Shown piece after piece: positions 45,510-55,162 of a stretch of DNA of 64,000 bases; position 1 is the stretch's first letter; every line of letters starts with the position of its first letter. The notes under the pieces were generated by a model. It did no database searches, was not told where the DNA came from, and saw only the letters and a program-made list of their open reading frames with translations. Location: NCBI GenBank assembly GCA_050740315.1, contig JBOIDC010000006.1, positions 6,076 through 70,075 on the forward strand. The letters run 5' to 3'. Both the position numbers and the translations under genes were made by a program. Origin of the DNA: JACCYU01 sp050740315 (lineage in GTDB: Bacteria; Pseudomonadota; Gammaproteobacteria; JACCYU01).

Positions 45510-47651
45510 CTACTCCGCCCGCGTCACTTCCACGAGATTATCGTTGTAAGTCGGCGCGTGGCCCATGTTGACGAACGCGTTGGAGCTCACGCAATTCACC
45601 GAGCCGTCGCCGCGGTTCCGGCTGCGCCAGTAGCCTAACGTCGCGACCACCACACCCGCGTTCACGTCGTCGGTGATCCGCGCCTGCGCCTGAAAGCCGC
45701 CGCGGTCGTTGAAGACCTTCACCCACTCCCCTTCCTCGATGCCGCGCGCGGCCGCGTCGGCCGCGTTGATCAGCACGAACTGCGCCCCCTGACCGTTGAC
45801 CTTCTTCGCCTCGTTGGCGTAGCAGGAATTCAGAAAGCCGTGACTCTTGGGCGAGACGATGTTGAGCGGGAATCTCTGCGCAAGCGCCGGGTCGTTGTGC
45901 GCGTTCTCTCTTGGCGGCACGTAGCCGGGCACCGGATCGATGGGCTCGCCGCCCTGCTCTGCTTCGTACATCTGCCGGAACGTCGGCGCCACGAAGTTGC
46001 CGTTCGCCGCCAGACTGGATACCAATTCGCACTTGCCGGACGGCGTCGGAAAATTACCTTTCTGGTGCGGCGTACGATTGTCGGGCGCGCCGTTGTTCAG
46101 ATGCGCGTAGCCGCGGCTCAGGAAAGTCTCCATGGTGATGCCCTGCATCTGCGGCGCGCTCCAGTCCACGTAATGTTCGATCATTTCCTTATCCGAGCGC
46201 TTGAACTGCGCATCGTCGAAGCCGAACATGGCGGCCAGCCGCCGGAAGATCTCGGTGTTCGACGCGCACTCGCCCTGCGGTTCGATGGCTTTCTGGTTCA
46301 AAGTCCAGTAAAAATGCCCCCAGGAGAACATCATGTCGTCGTGCTCGCCGGCCATGGTCGCGGGCAGGATGACATCGGCATACGACGCGGTGTCGGTGAT
46401 GAAGTGCTCGGCGGCGACGGTGAACAAATCCTGGCGCGCGAGGCCTTGCGCGATCTTGTCGGTCTCCGGCGCCTGCGACATCGGGTTCGCGTTATAGACC
46501 ATCAGCGACTTGATCGGCGGATCGAGCTTCAATTCGCCGGTGAGCGCGGCGCCGAGCTGCAAGGTATTGACCACCCGCGTGCCGGGCTTGATCCACTCGG
46601 GACGGCACACGCGATCCCAATGCGCGGGAAATTCCCAGATCGGCATCTGCAACAGCCCGCCGCCCACGTGCCGCCACGCGCCCGTCAGCGCCGGAATGCA
46701 GCACACGGCGCGGATGGTCTGGCCCCCGCCGGCGGAACGCTCCAGCGCCACGCCCAGGCGAATCACCGAAGCCCCGGCGCGATGGAACTCGCGCGCTAAC
46801 GCGCGGATGTCGTCCGCGGCCACGCCCGTAATCTTCTCGGCGTTCTCCGGCGTGAACTCGCGCGCGCGTTCTTTCAATTGATCGAAACCGACCGTGTATT
46901 TCTCGATGTAATCGTGATCCAGCAGGTCTTCGTTGATCAGCACGTTGATGAACGCCATGGCGAGCGCGCCGTCGGTGCCGGGCCTGGGCGCGATGTGCCA
47001 GTCGGCCTCTTTGGCCGTACGCGAACGGAAGGCATCGATCACGACCACCTTGGCGCCGCGCTTGTGGGCTTCGCGGATGATGCGCCAGTGATGAATGTTG
47101 GTGCTGACGCTGTTGCAGGCCCACAGCACGATGTATTTCGAATGAACGAAACTCTCCGGATCGACGCCGCCGGTCGGGCCCACGGTGAGCAGCCACGCGG
47201 TGGATGAGCCGGACGCGCAGAACGTTTTCTCGCACACCGTCGCGCCCAGCCTGTTGAAGAACGCGTCACCCACGGTCAGGCCCTGCAACAAGCCTTCGTT
47301 GCCGAGATAGTTGTAAGGCAGGATGGCCTGCGCGCCGTGCTGGTCAATGATCTCCGTCCAGCGCCGCTTGATCGTGGTCAGCGCCTCGTCCCAGGTGATG
47401 CGCAGGTACTGACGGCTGCCCTTGGGCCCGTTGCGCTTGAGCGGATACAGCACGCGCTCGGCGTTGTAATGATGATCGTGATAATCCTTGAGCTTCACGC
47501 ACAGGCTCCCATGCGTGAACGGATGATCGGGATTGCCGCGCACCTCCACCAGCCGCCCGTCTCTTACCTTGTAAAGCATCGAGCAGGTGTCCGGGCAGTC
47601 GTGCGGACAACCGCCAAAGAAGGTTTGTTCCAGAGGTGTCGCGGTCGCCAT
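45510..47651 (-). CDS. Molybdopterin-dependent oxidoreductase, DMSO-reductase superfamily
   Basis: A 713-residue Mo-bisMGD enzyme. The N-terminal 4Fe-4S site is C15-x3-C19-x3-C23 (GGCPHDCPDTC) with a fourth Cys near 51 (GSLCVKLKDY). The pterin and active-site region reads TVCEKTFCASGSSTAW, so Cys or a nearby Ser could ligate Mo. The C-terminal molybdopterin-dinucleotide domain shows LNIVSPKSHGFLNSCYA and RGIEEGEWVKVFNDRGGFQA. There is no Tat signal, and no electron-transfer or membrane subunit is next to it, so it is probably cytoplasmic. The substrate is unknown. Confidence 0.88.
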   Translation of the reverse strand: MATATPLEQTFFGGCPHDCPDTCSMLYKVRDGRLVEVRGNPDHPFTHGSLCVKLKDYHDHHYNAERVLYPLKRNGPKGSRQYLRITWDEALTTIKRRWTEIIDQHGAQAILPYNYLGNEGLLQGLTVGDAFFNRLGATVCEKTFCASGSSTAWLLTVGPTGGVDPESFVHSKYIVLWACNSVSTNIHHWRIIREAHKRGAKVVVIDAFRSRTAKEADWHIAPRPGTDGALAMAFINVLINEDLLDHDYIEKYTVGFDQLKERAREFTPENAEKITGVAADDIRALAREFHRAGASVIRLGVALERSAGGGQTIRAVCCIPALTGAWRHVGGGLLQMPIWEFPAHWDRVCRPEWIKPGTRVVNTLQLGAALTGELKLDPPIKSLMVYNANPMSQAPETDKIAQGLARQDLFTVAAEHFITDTASYADVILPATMAGEHDDMMFSWGHFYWTLNQKAIEPQGECASNTEIFRRLAAMFGFDDAQFKRSDKEMIEHYVDWSAPQMQGITMETFLSRGYAHLNNGAPDNRTPHQKGNFPTPSGKCELVSSLAANGNFVAPTFRQMYEAEQGGEPIDPVPGYVPPRENAHNDPALAQRFPLNIVSPKSHGFLNSCYANEAKKVNGQGAQFVLINAADAAARGIEEGEWVKVFNDRGGFQAQARITDDVNAGVVVATLGYWRSRNRGDGSVNCVSSNAFVNMGHAPTYNDNLVEVTRAE

Positions 47652-47873
47652 GCTGCCTCCTGATTATTGTATAGGGCCTTGAACGGATCAGTGGTTCTTA
47701 CGCCCACGCCTCGCCGGTGTCAACAGGATTGGCTAGCGGCGGGAGCTAATCCGCCAGGACAGGGACCCCTCTTAATAGCGACTATGCGCAATCCGAAAGA
47801 CTAGTCTCTATTTTTTAGCGCGAAGAGGCTCAGAACGTTGCGGTTTTTCCGTTACCCTCCCCGGTATCACAAT

Positions 47874-48857
47874 TTACCCGTTTCTTATTGCCCATGACGA
47901 CAGCGACTTTCGGCGCTCGCGAGGCGAGATTCCGAATCTCCGCCGGAAGCTGCGGCTGAAATGGGCGACATCGCTGAACCCCCAGGTGAAAGCGATTTCC
48001 GTAATGCTTTGGTTGCCGGTGCTTGGGTCGCCAAGCGCCCGCTCACACGCGTCGAGTCGCCGCGCCCAGATCCAGCGGTCGAGCGTGGTTGCCTCCGGCT
48101 GGAATACCTTGTGCAGGTAGCTAGGAGACAATCCAAGATCGCGGGCGATCGTGCTGACCTTAAGCTCGGGGTCGTCAAGGTGCGCGATCACGTAAGCCTT
48201 GATACGCGCCACTTGTTTATCGCTCGATCTCGCAGCCGGGAGATCCATATCGCGCAGGGCGCGCAATTCGCCGACAAGCACGCCCAGTAGGCCATCCGCG
48301 ATATCCAACGCGACGCCAGGATGCCACGATCCGCCCTCATCGCAAACGGTATGCACCATCTGCAGCAACATCCGGGCCGGCCCGTCCGCAGCCGGAGCCG
48401 TTATTGCCGTAAGTGTCTCGCAGCCTCTTAACCGCGAGGCCAATGTCGGACGCGGTATTCTAAGTGTGATCAGCTGGTAATCCTCGTCCATTACCAGCTC
48501 GTAGGGGCGCGTGCTGTCAGAAAGCACGAACTCGCCCGGATTCACAATCGCTTCGCGCCCATCCTGATGTAAACGGGAAACGCCTTTGAGTTGAAGGCAG
48601 ACGAGAAAGAAATCCTCGGCTGACCTGGCGATCTGCCGGCGCGAACGCGTGATTCGCTTAGCAAAGTGTGCCACGGCGAGAACCTGGGTCAGTGAAAGCA
48701 TCGCGAGGTCCCGATGCAGTATCGAGCCCGTAAATTCGTCGCGGTTGAAGATGCGGAAATCCAGTTCGACCAACCGATCGCTAGCGGCCTCTTTCCAAGC
48801 CGCCAAGCGCTGACCCGGCGGCACGTTTAGGGTGGAAAATCTCTCGGCGCATCCCAT
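47874..48857 (-). CDS. AraC-family regulator, FeaR-like
   Basis: A 327-residue regulator. The N-terminal half is an AraC-binding-like domain (FTGSILHRDLAMLSLTQVLA, then GEFVLSDSTRPYEL, typical of the FeaR group). The C-terminal part (about 215-320) holds two helix-turn-helix units: KVSTIARDLGLSPSYLHKVF and SITEIAFTWGFSDVAHFSRS. AAGGAG precedes the ATG. It is divergent from the ABC transporter, with an inverted repeat between, so it is the likely regulator of the importer. The effector is unknown. Confidence 0.9.
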   Translation of the reverse strand: MGCAERFSTLNVPPGQRLAAWKEAASDRLVELDFRIFNRDEFTGSILHRDLAMLSLTQVLAVAHFAKRITRSRRQIARSAEDFFLVCLQLKGVSRLHQDGREAIVNPGEFVLSDSTRPYELVMDEDYQLITLRIPRPTLASRLRGCETLTAITAPAADGPARMLLQMVHTVCDEGGSWHPGVALDIADGLLGVLVGELRALRDMDLPAARSSDKQVARIKAYVIAHLDDPELKVSTIARDLGLSPSYLHKVFQPEATTLDRWIWARRLDACERALGDPSTGNQSITEIAFTWGFSDVAHFSRSFRRRFGISPRERRKSLSSWAIRNG

Positions 48858-48904
48858 GTTTTCTCCTTGAGCAAAGTGGACTCTCGATCAACGATTGATT
48901 CACT

Positions 48905-48924
48905 ACCGAACAAGAACGTTCGGT
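48905..48924. promoter_or_regulatory. Inverted repeat between regulator and ABC operon
   Basis: ACCGAAC and GTTCGGT, 7-bp perfect arms with a 6-base spacer, in the divergent promoter region. A candidate operator for the transporter or the regulator. AraC proteins usually bind direct repeats, so another repressor is possible. Confidence 0.45.
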
Positions 48925-49030
48925 GGCTGCCGTTTACGCTAGGGCCTGTTTCTGGGGCATGGTTTATACCATCGCATGCACAACTCGTGATCTCGGCCTT
49001 TCCCAAAAATTATCCAATTTACTTACGGCG

Positions 49031-50104
49031 ATGGCAAACCGCTTGAGAAGGAGGCAACTGCTTGTTGCTAGACCCCGTGGCGGTGTAGTAGAAGGCACTC
49101 CACCCACTGGCCGTCGGACGTCTGTCTTGCGCATTCGGGAAGGGTTTGCACGCTTCGGTCAAGAACAAACCGTCGTGCTGATCGCCGTGATGCTGGCAGT
49201 TGTTTTCGCCATCATGCTGCCCGATTTCGTCTCTTGGGGCAACGCCATGGCGCTGTTCCGCAGCGTGTCCGTCTTGGGCGTGCTCGCGCTCGGTATGGCT
49301 TTAGTCATGATCGGCCGCGGCATCGATCTATCGCAGGTCGCGATCGCCCTGGTCTCCGCGGGAACTGCCGTCAGCTTAATGATCAATGGTATCGCCATGC
49401 CCATCGCGCTTCTTGCAGGATTTGCGACCGCGCTCGGCTCAGGCACGCTCAATGGCGCCATCATCGCGTATCTCGAGGTGCCTCCGCTATTAACGACCCT
49501 GGCGAGCGCATTCCTCTTTATCGGTATTGCCCGCGTGTGGCTGTTTGATTCAGCAATCATCAGTGTTCCGGCAGACAGCGCGGCCATTCTAGCGCTCGGG
49601 CAGCAATGGCTGGGTGCGCCCGTTCCGCTGATTGTCTTCATCGTGTGCGCGCTCGTTGTGCACCTGTTCTTGTCGCGCACGGTGCCCGGACGCTTCATCT
49701 ACGCCCATGGCGACAACGCAGAGGCTGCCCGACTGTCCGGGCTTCCGGTGCATGGCATTACCCTGCTCGAATACAGCATGTCCGCCATCATTGGCTACGT
49801 CGCCGGTCTGCTCATGATCGCTTCGACTGCAATGGTCGACCTAAACACCGCCAACTCAACCTTGATCTTCGAAGTGATTCTGGTCGTGATCCTGGGCGGC
49901 GTAAGCCTCGCAGGCGCGCGTGGAAGCGTCGGGAGTGTACTGGCGGGCACGCTGCTGATCGGTGTGCTGCTGAACGGCATGATCCTGATGGACTTGAGTT
50001 ATCAGCTCCAGAACATCATCACGGGCGGCGTGCTCTTGATCGCAATCGTGTTGGACAGCTGGCTTCATCCGCGTGATGAAGAGACAGCTCGGCAAGGCGA
50101 TTAG
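49031..50104 (+). CDS. Sugar-type ABC transporter permease (RbsC family)
   Basis: An inner-membrane permease of about 357 residues and 9-10 helices. Family blocks include LGMALVMIGRGIDLSQVAIA (the usual G-G-I-D-L-S reads GRGIDLS), LEVPPLLTTLASAFLFIGIA, YAHGDNAEAARLSGLPVHG and VVILGGVSLAGARGSVGSV. The open frame extends upstream to 48923, but the ATG at 49031 is the first sensible start; the ribosome site is poor, and a start as late as 49132 cannot be excluded. It is the first gene of the importer operon. Confidence 0.87.
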   Translation: MANRLRRRQLLVARPRGGVVEGTPPTGRRTSVLRIREGFARFGQEQTVVLIAVMLAVVFAIMLPDFVSWGNAMALFRSVSVLGVLALGMALVMIGRGIDLSQVAIALVSAGTAVSLMINGIAMPIALLAGFATALGSGTLNGAIIAYLEVPPLLTTLASAFLFIGIARVWLFDSAIISVPADSAAILALGQQWLGAPVPLIVFIVCALVVHLFLSRTVPGRFIYAHGDNAEAARLSGLPVHGITLLEYSMSAIIGYVAGLLMIASTAMVDLNTANSTLIFEVILVVILGGVSLAGARGSVGSVLAGTLLIGVLLNGMILMDLSYQLQNIITGGVLLIAIVLDSWLHPRDEETARQGD

Positions 50105-50144
50105 TGTTATGGGTTGCTCTTCCAATTAAGAAACAGGAGATTCC

Positions 50145-51149
50145 ATGAGAATCAAAAAGTCAGTCAAGTCCCTCGTGCTGGCGGCCACAGCGACGTTGTC
50201 CGCAGTGGCACTCGCTCAGCCGGATCCGCGCGCCCAGATACCGATCGACTTCGACAATGCGATCAAAAGAAAGACCGTTGCCTGGGTTCCGCTCACCCTC
50301 AGCACCCCGCTTGGCATCATATGGACTGACGTCATGCGCCAGAACTTCGAGAAGTACGGCATCGAATTCATCGTCCGTGACCCGAATTTCGACACGGACG
50401 CCCAACTGCAGGCGGTCACCTCGCTAATCAACGAAAAGCCCGATGTCCTGGTCGTGCAGAACGCTAATGTATCCCTGCTCACCAGAGAGCTGAAGCGGGC
50501 GATGGACGAGGGCATCTTTGTGATACAGGTGAACATGATGTCGAATCAGACGTCGGACGCGTACGTCGGTGTGGATAACGTCGACAGTGGCCGGATCATC
50601 GCCACGGACATCGTGGCCGAATGCGGCGGGGGCAAGAGCTCCGGCAAGGTGGCGCTCGTGGCGGGCGAGCCGACCTCCGCGGGCAGCCTCGAGCAGCTCA
50701 AGGGAGCGATGGAGGTGTTCGATGCCAATGATTCGATCGAGGTGGTCTCGACCCAGGCGGCGAACTGGGACAGCAACAAGGCTTACCAAATCACCGCGAC
50801 CGTCCTCCAGCAGCATCCGGACCTCTGCGCGACCTATGGCTTCTGGGGTGTCATGCAGCAGGGTGCGGCCCGCGCGGTCGAGGCGGCGGGGCTTGAAGGC
50901 AAGGTCAAGGTGTATGCGTCCAGCGGCGGGGTCAGCTCGGATTGCGACATGGTCGAGCAGGGGCTTTTCCACAAAGTCCTGTCATATCGGGCAGATTTCC
51001 AGGGTCAGCAAATCACGGATGCCGTCCTCACCCTTTTGCAAGGCGACGATGAGCCCGGCACAAAGAACCTCGTCTACCTCTCCAACAACTACTGGGTCGA
51101 GAACGAAGCGGATCGCAGCTATTGCTACGACCTTCCGGCGTCTAATTAG
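50145..51149 (+). CDS. Periplasmic substrate-binding protein (Peripla_BP_4 type)
   Basis: A 334-residue exported protein with a signal peptide (MRIKKSVKSLVLAATATLSA, cleaved near ALAQP). The mature part has the sugar-binding fold: VAWVPLTLSTPLGIIWTDVM, NEKPDVLVVQNANVSLLT, VGVDNVDSGRIIATDIVAEC and GFWGVMQQGAARAVEAAGL. AGGAG lies before the ATG. It is 40 bases after the first permease. The pattern resembles ribose/xylitol-type binding proteins, but the ligand cannot be read from the sequence. Confidence 0.88.
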   Translation: MRIKKSVKSLVLAATATLSAVALAQPDPRAQIPIDFDNAIKRKTVAWVPLTLSTPLGIIWTDVMRQNFEKYGIEFIVRDPNFDTDAQLQAVTSLINEKPDVLVVQNANVSLLTRELKRAMDEGIFVIQVNMMSNQTSDAYVGVDNVDSGRIIATDIVAECGGGKSSGKVALVAGEPTSAGSLEQLKGAMEVFDANDSIEVVSTQAANWDSNKAYQITATVLQQHPDLCATYGFWGVMQQGAARAVEAAGLEGKVKVYASSGGVSSDCDMVEQGLFHKVLSYRADFQGQQITDAVLTLLQGDDEPGTKNLVYLSNNYWVENEADRSYCYDLPASN

Positions 51150-51581
51150 AGATCCAGATCGGCCCAAACCCATGAGCAGTCTTGCAAGCGGTGATGGCGT
51201 ATTTCGGGGTGCAATACATCCATCGAAGCCATTTTCGATCCTTACTCGCGCCGCCTGCTCACCCAAACAGCCGGCTCGCAAGGGTGGGCATTGCCCGCCA
51301 AAGGTAAGGATTGGTCAATGGGATTTGAGTTACCACGGCTCGGGCGGTGCGCTGGATGTGCGGACTTGTATGCCGGGCAAGAGGCGCCCTTATCCAAAGG
51401 AGGCACCAGGATTGCTCGATGATGGGGCAGTCCGCCGCTCACCTTAGAGATCTGTACCTGCAAACTATGCGAGTCACGGCTAACGATCTCGAGACCTTCG
51501 TGCGATTGGCCGATAATCCTACGTCTTGGGCCGTCTACCATGCCACCGTTCGAGTTAAGGCACGGAAGCCAAAGAAGGCAC
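51150..51581. other. Spacer inside the ABC operon with a doubtful 57-codon frame
   Basis: An unusually long gap for such an operon. A plus-strand frame at 51419-51592 (MMGQSAAHLRDLYLQTMRVT, then ANDLETFVRLADNPTSWAVY) overlaps the next permease start, has no good ribosome site (an AAAGGAGG lies 15 bases too far) and no recognisable relatives. It may be a remnant of an inserted or lost gene. Confidence 0.35.
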
Positions 51582-52562
51582 ATGTCACTTAAGGCGGAGT
51601 TGCTCGCAATGCGTTGGCTGAAGCCTGCCGTACCCTTTCTCGTGATGTGCCTTCTGTTCGGCGTATTTGCGCTCGAGGTGCCGAATTACTTGAGCATTGT
51701 CAACCTGCAGCAACTCACGCGCGACTTCGCCGAGCCGGGCCTGGTGGCGATCGCCATGGCCATCGTGGTTCTCGCGGGCGGTATCGATCTCTCGGTGGGG
51801 GCGACGTTCGCGCTTGCCAACTTCGCGGCGCTTTACCTGTTTAGGATCCACGGCCTGCCGCTGGAGGCCGCGGTGCTCGGCACATTGGCCGTCGGACTGG
51901 TGATCGGCGCGATCAACGGCTTTCTCGTGGCCTATGTCAATGCCCGGCCCTTCCTCACGACCTTGGCGATGCTGCTGATTCTGCGCGCGAGCTACGACAT
52001 GGTGACGAACGCGTACGTCCTTGAGATCGCCGGCGCGATGCACACGAGCCGCACTTGGGATTTCTTAGGCATGGGAACGATGCTCGGTATCCCGGTGAAC
52101 ATGGCCGCGCTCATCGTCGTCGGGTCGCTGGCGTATTTATTCCTCACTCGCGTTCGCCCCGGGTTGCACATCATGGCCGTCGGCGCCAGCCGCAAGGCGG
52201 CGCGCCACGCCGGCATTGACGTGCAGCGTACGTTGTTCCTTGCCTATGTTCTCAGTGGGCTCGTTACGGCACTGGCCGGATTGTTCTACGCCGCGCGCCA
52301 GAACAGCGCCGGTTCCGACGCAGGAGAAGGCTGGGAGCTCACCGCGCTGACGGCCGTCATCGTGGGCGGCATAAGCCTCGCCGGCGGTCGTGGCACCATC
52401 GTTGGCGCGATCATTGGCGCGGCGATACTATTCATTCTTTCAAGCGGACTGTTGCGCATGAACGTGCCAGGCGATCTGACCTCAGCGCTCATCGGCTTGA
52501 TCCTGCTTGTGGCTGTAGCTATTACCCTCCAGCGAGTAAAGAACAAAGGCGCGGCCCATTGA
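51582..52562 (+). CDS. Second sugar-type ABC permease (RbsC family)
   Basis: A 326-residue permease paralogous to the first. Blocks: IAMAIVVLAGGIDLSVGATF (with the canonical G-G-I-D-L-S), VNARPFLTTLAMLLILRASY, MAVGASRKAARHAGIDVQRT and AVIVGGISLAGGRGTIVGAI. The ATG at 51582 has AAGAAGG upstream. Two non-identical permeases with one ATPase suggest a heterodimeric channel. Its stop overlaps the TTG start of the ATPase. Confidence 0.9.
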   Translation: MSLKAELLAMRWLKPAVPFLVMCLLFGVFALEVPNYLSIVNLQQLTRDFAEPGLVAIAMAIVVLAGGIDLSVGATFALANFAALYLFRIHGLPLEAAVLGTLAVGLVIGAINGFLVAYVNARPFLTTLAMLLILRASYDMVTNAYVLEIAGAMHTSRTWDFLGMGTMLGIPVNMAALIVVGSLAYLFLTRVRPGLHIMAVGASRKAARHAGIDVQRTLFLAYVLSGLVTALAGLFYAARQNSAGSDAGEGWELTALTAVIVGGISLAGGRGTIVGAIIGAAILFILSSGLLRMNVPGDLTSALIGLILLVAVAITLQRVKNKGAAH

Positions 52563-54103
52563 AATCATCCGTTGAGGCAGCGGCATGCGCAACGCGCGAA
52601 GGTGCACCGATCTTGCGTATTACGGGCGGCAGCAAAAGGTATGGCGGTACTCATGTTCTTGACAATGTTGATTTCGAGATTTATGCCGGAGAAGTCCACG
52701 CGCTCCTGGGCGAGAATGGCGCGGGGAAGTCGACCTTGGCCAAGATCATCGCTGGGGCAGTACGCTTAAGCTGCGGCAGCTTGACCATCAGCGGAGAGGT
52801 AAAGCATTTCCGCTCACCGGCTGACTCCTTGAGCGCCGGTGTAGCGATGGTCTATCAGGAAACCAGCTTGATCCCGACGATGACCGTCGCACAGAACCTG
52901 CAGTTGGGGCATGAGCCGTGGATCAATCGCTCATCCTCGATCAACGACCGCGCACGGCGAATACTTCAATCGTTGCACTTCAACGTCGATCCGCGCGCGG
53001 TGGTCGAAAAGCTAAGCCTGGCACAACGCCAGATGGTCGAAATCGCGCGCGCCGTCCAGTCGAATGCTCGCGTGATTATCTTCGACGAGCCAACCGCCAG
53101 TCTGTCACCCGCGGAACGCCGACGATTCTTCGGCCTGCTGTGCACGCTGCGCAAGCGGGGCTTAGGGTTAGTGTTCATAACCCACGCGCTGGAAGAGGCA
53201 CTAAAGGTCTCGGATCGGATCACCGTGTTACGCGATGGCAAACGCCTGACGTGCGCGCCAGTCGCAGCGTTCGACCGTCCGACATTGGTCCGGCTGACGG
53301 TCGGACGCGACTTCGTAAACACGCGCCACACAACGCAGGGAGGTACACGCGGCGAGAAGGTGCTGGCGGTTGAAAGCGTGACCATGGGTACGTTGGTGAA
53401 GAACATGTCTTTCTCGCTCTACGCGGGGGAGGTCGTCGGTATCACCGGGCTCATCGGTTCCGGCCGTAGCGAGATCGCCAAGATTGTCGCCGGCGTGTTC
53501 CAGCGCGATCGCGTGCGTGGAGGAATGATCTGTCTGCGCGGCAGGCCGGTCCGTTACCGAACACCGGCCCGGGCCATTCGCGATGGTATCGTCTACATCA
53601 CCGAGGAACGCAAACTCAATGGATTCTTCGAGACGATGACTGCCGACGATAACATCTATCTTGGCTCGCTGACGGCCCACCGTGGTTGGCGCTTCCTGTA
53701 TTCGCGCACGGCGCGAAAACGGATTAGCGATTACTGGATCGAGAAGCTGTCGATCAAATCCTCGGACCGCAGGCTCAAGCTCAACGGATATTCTGGCGGT
53801 AATCAGCAAAAAACCGTGTTGGCTAAGGCACTCGTACAGGAACCGCAAATTGTTTTTTTTGACGAGCCCACCCGCGGTGTCGACGTCGGAGCCATTCCGC
53901 AGATCCACGAGATCATTCGGATGCTCGCGCGCGAGGGCAAGGCCGTGGTAGTGATATCGTCCTACCTGCCCGAAATTCTTAGCGTCTCCGATCGGATTTT
54001 GGTGGCGCGAAAAGGGCGCATCGTCGAGGAATTCGATGCGGCATCGGCGACCGAAGACAAGGTCATGCACGCTGCGACTTACTGCGCCTCAGGCTTGATG
54101 TAA
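52559..54103 (+). CDS. Sugar ABC transporter ATP-binding protein (RbsA-like, two domains)
   Basis: A 514-residue tandem ATPase. The first cassette has Walker A (LLGENGAGKSTLAKI), a variant signature region (VVEKLSLAQRQMVEIARAVQ) and Walker B (VIIFDEPTASLSP). The second has a degenerate Walker A (GITGLIGSGRSEIAKI), signature LNGYSGGNQQKTVLAKAL and IVFFDEPTRGVDVGA, as is normal for the RbsA/XylG group. The TTG start overlaps the permease stop by four bases (TTGA). It energises the two permeases upstream. Confidence 0.93.
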   Translation: MKSSVEAAACATREGAPILRITGGSKRYGGTHVLDNVDFEIYAGEVHALLGENGAGKSTLAKIIAGAVRLSCGSLTISGEVKHFRSPADSLSAGVAMVYQETSLIPTMTVAQNLQLGHEPWINRSSSINDRARRILQSLHFNVDPRAVVEKLSLAQRQMVEIARAVQSNARVIIFDEPTASLSPAERRRFFGLLCTLRKRGLGLVFITHALEEALKVSDRITVLRDGKRLTCAPVAAFDRPTLVRLTVGRDFVNTRHTTQGGTRGEKVLAVESVTMGTLVKNMSFSLYAGEVVGITGLIGSGRSEIAKIVAGVFQRDRVRGGMICLRGRPVRYRTPARAIRDGIVYITEERKLNGFFETMTADDNIYLGSLTAHRGWRFLYSRTARKRISDYWIEKLSIKSSDRRLKLNGYSGGNQQKTVLAKALVQEPQIVFFDEPTRGVDVGAIPQIHEIIRMLAREGKAVVVISSYLPEILSVSDRILVARKGRIVEEFDAASATEDKVMHAATYCASGLM

Positions 54104-54391
54104 CGCATACAATCGCCCCCCGATTCGCGACGCAGCCTGCCCAAGCCACGCCAGACAGTGCCGCCGCTGCTTTTCATTCAACCAGCCCGTTGCGTGTGTG
54201 CCGGGCAAGACACGAAGCCCCGGCTACCGACTGACAAAGTCGCCTTTGACAATCATGATGCCGTGCATAAAAATCCGGCAACTACACTGGGGAAGCGAGC
54301 GGCGAGTCATTTTGGATGTGCATCTTCTCCGCGTCTTAAGCAGTGGCACATTGGGGCGCCGAATCAGTAATTGCGTCCTTGATGTTTACCA
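54104..54391. other. Intergenic region, no gene supported
   Basis: Follows the ABC operon. Base composition falls in G+C towards the next gene, which may mark the edge of a transferred block. No terminator hairpin or promoter stands out. Confidence 0.35.
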
Positions 54392-55021
54392 ATGGAACAA
54401 GATCCCAATCAAAAAGCAGGGCTTCCCCTCCGAATCTTCCGTTGCGAGGCGAGTACGGAGTACGCGAAGCGCGTTATGGCGTTAGCCGAGATCAACTTCT
54501 CGTTGCAGTGCCTCAGCCGTCTCCGGGAGATGAATCAATGCGTGGATAGTGACCCGCTTTTACGCGAGGCATTATGGAACGCGGCGATTGTGAGGCTATT
54601 TAGTGTGTTTGATGGGCCAAATGCCCTCAAGCTCAATCTTCTCAATGAAATGCCTGAGGGAGCTCACGAAGCATTTCAGTTCTTTCTCAATTACAGAAAC
54701 AAACACATTGCACATAAAGTTAATCCAATTGATCAAGTGAAAGCAGGCGTGATCTTGAGCGACCCTACCGAAACAGAACGACGGGTTTTGGGTGTCGGTA
54801 ATCTCGGAACGCAGGACGCTTCTTTTGCTGATCCAACTTTCGTGAGCAGCCTTGGAGACTTCGCGGCCGCCCTATCGAGGCGGGTTTGCATTGAAGCTAA
54901 GCTGTGGATCGAACGCACGCTTGATGAAGCTAAATCGAGGGATATCGATGAACTGTACAGACTCCGCTCATTGCGCGTAGTAGTCCGAAATAGCGGACAT
55001 CTTAAGAATAGTGGAACCTAA
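54392..55021 (+). CDS. Uncharacterised protein with a HEPN-like R-x5-H motif
   Basis: A 209-residue, mainly helical, A+T-richer gene with no clear named relative. In the middle it has FFLNYRNKHIAHKVNPIDQV: the R-N-K-H-I-A-H stretch fits the R-x4-6-H motif of HEPN RNases such as the AbiU2 group. N-terminal helices (EYAKRVMALAEINFSLQCLS) and the DPLLREALWNAAIVRLFSVF segment also suit a HEPN bundle. No antitoxin is beside it. It lies a few kilobases from HicBA and a type I restriction system, which supports a defence or toxin role, by inference. Confidence 0.6.
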   Translation: MEQDPNQKAGLPLRIFRCEASTEYAKRVMALAEINFSLQCLSRLREMNQCVDSDPLLREALWNAAIVRLFSVFDGPNALKLNLLNEMPEGAHEAFQFFLNYRNKHIAHKVNPIDQVKAGVILSDPTETERRVLGVGNLGTQDASFADPTFVSSLGDFAAALSRRVCIEAKLWIERTLDEAKSRDIDELYRLRSLRVVVRNSGHLKNSGT

Positions 55022-55162
55022 TATTCCGCTGCAGCCGATCGCCCGGGGAACCTTCGCTTTGCACAAGCATCTGTGGCCGGCAGCGGCTGAACTTGGTTGG
55101 TTGGGCGCGGGATCGGACAATCTGCCTTGAAATCGCGGACATGAAGCCATAGGAATCAACGA

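Noticed and set aside
51419..51592. Small gene before the second permease
   Set aside because: No suitable ribosome site, overlaps the permease start, and no known relatives; kept only as a note in the spacer.
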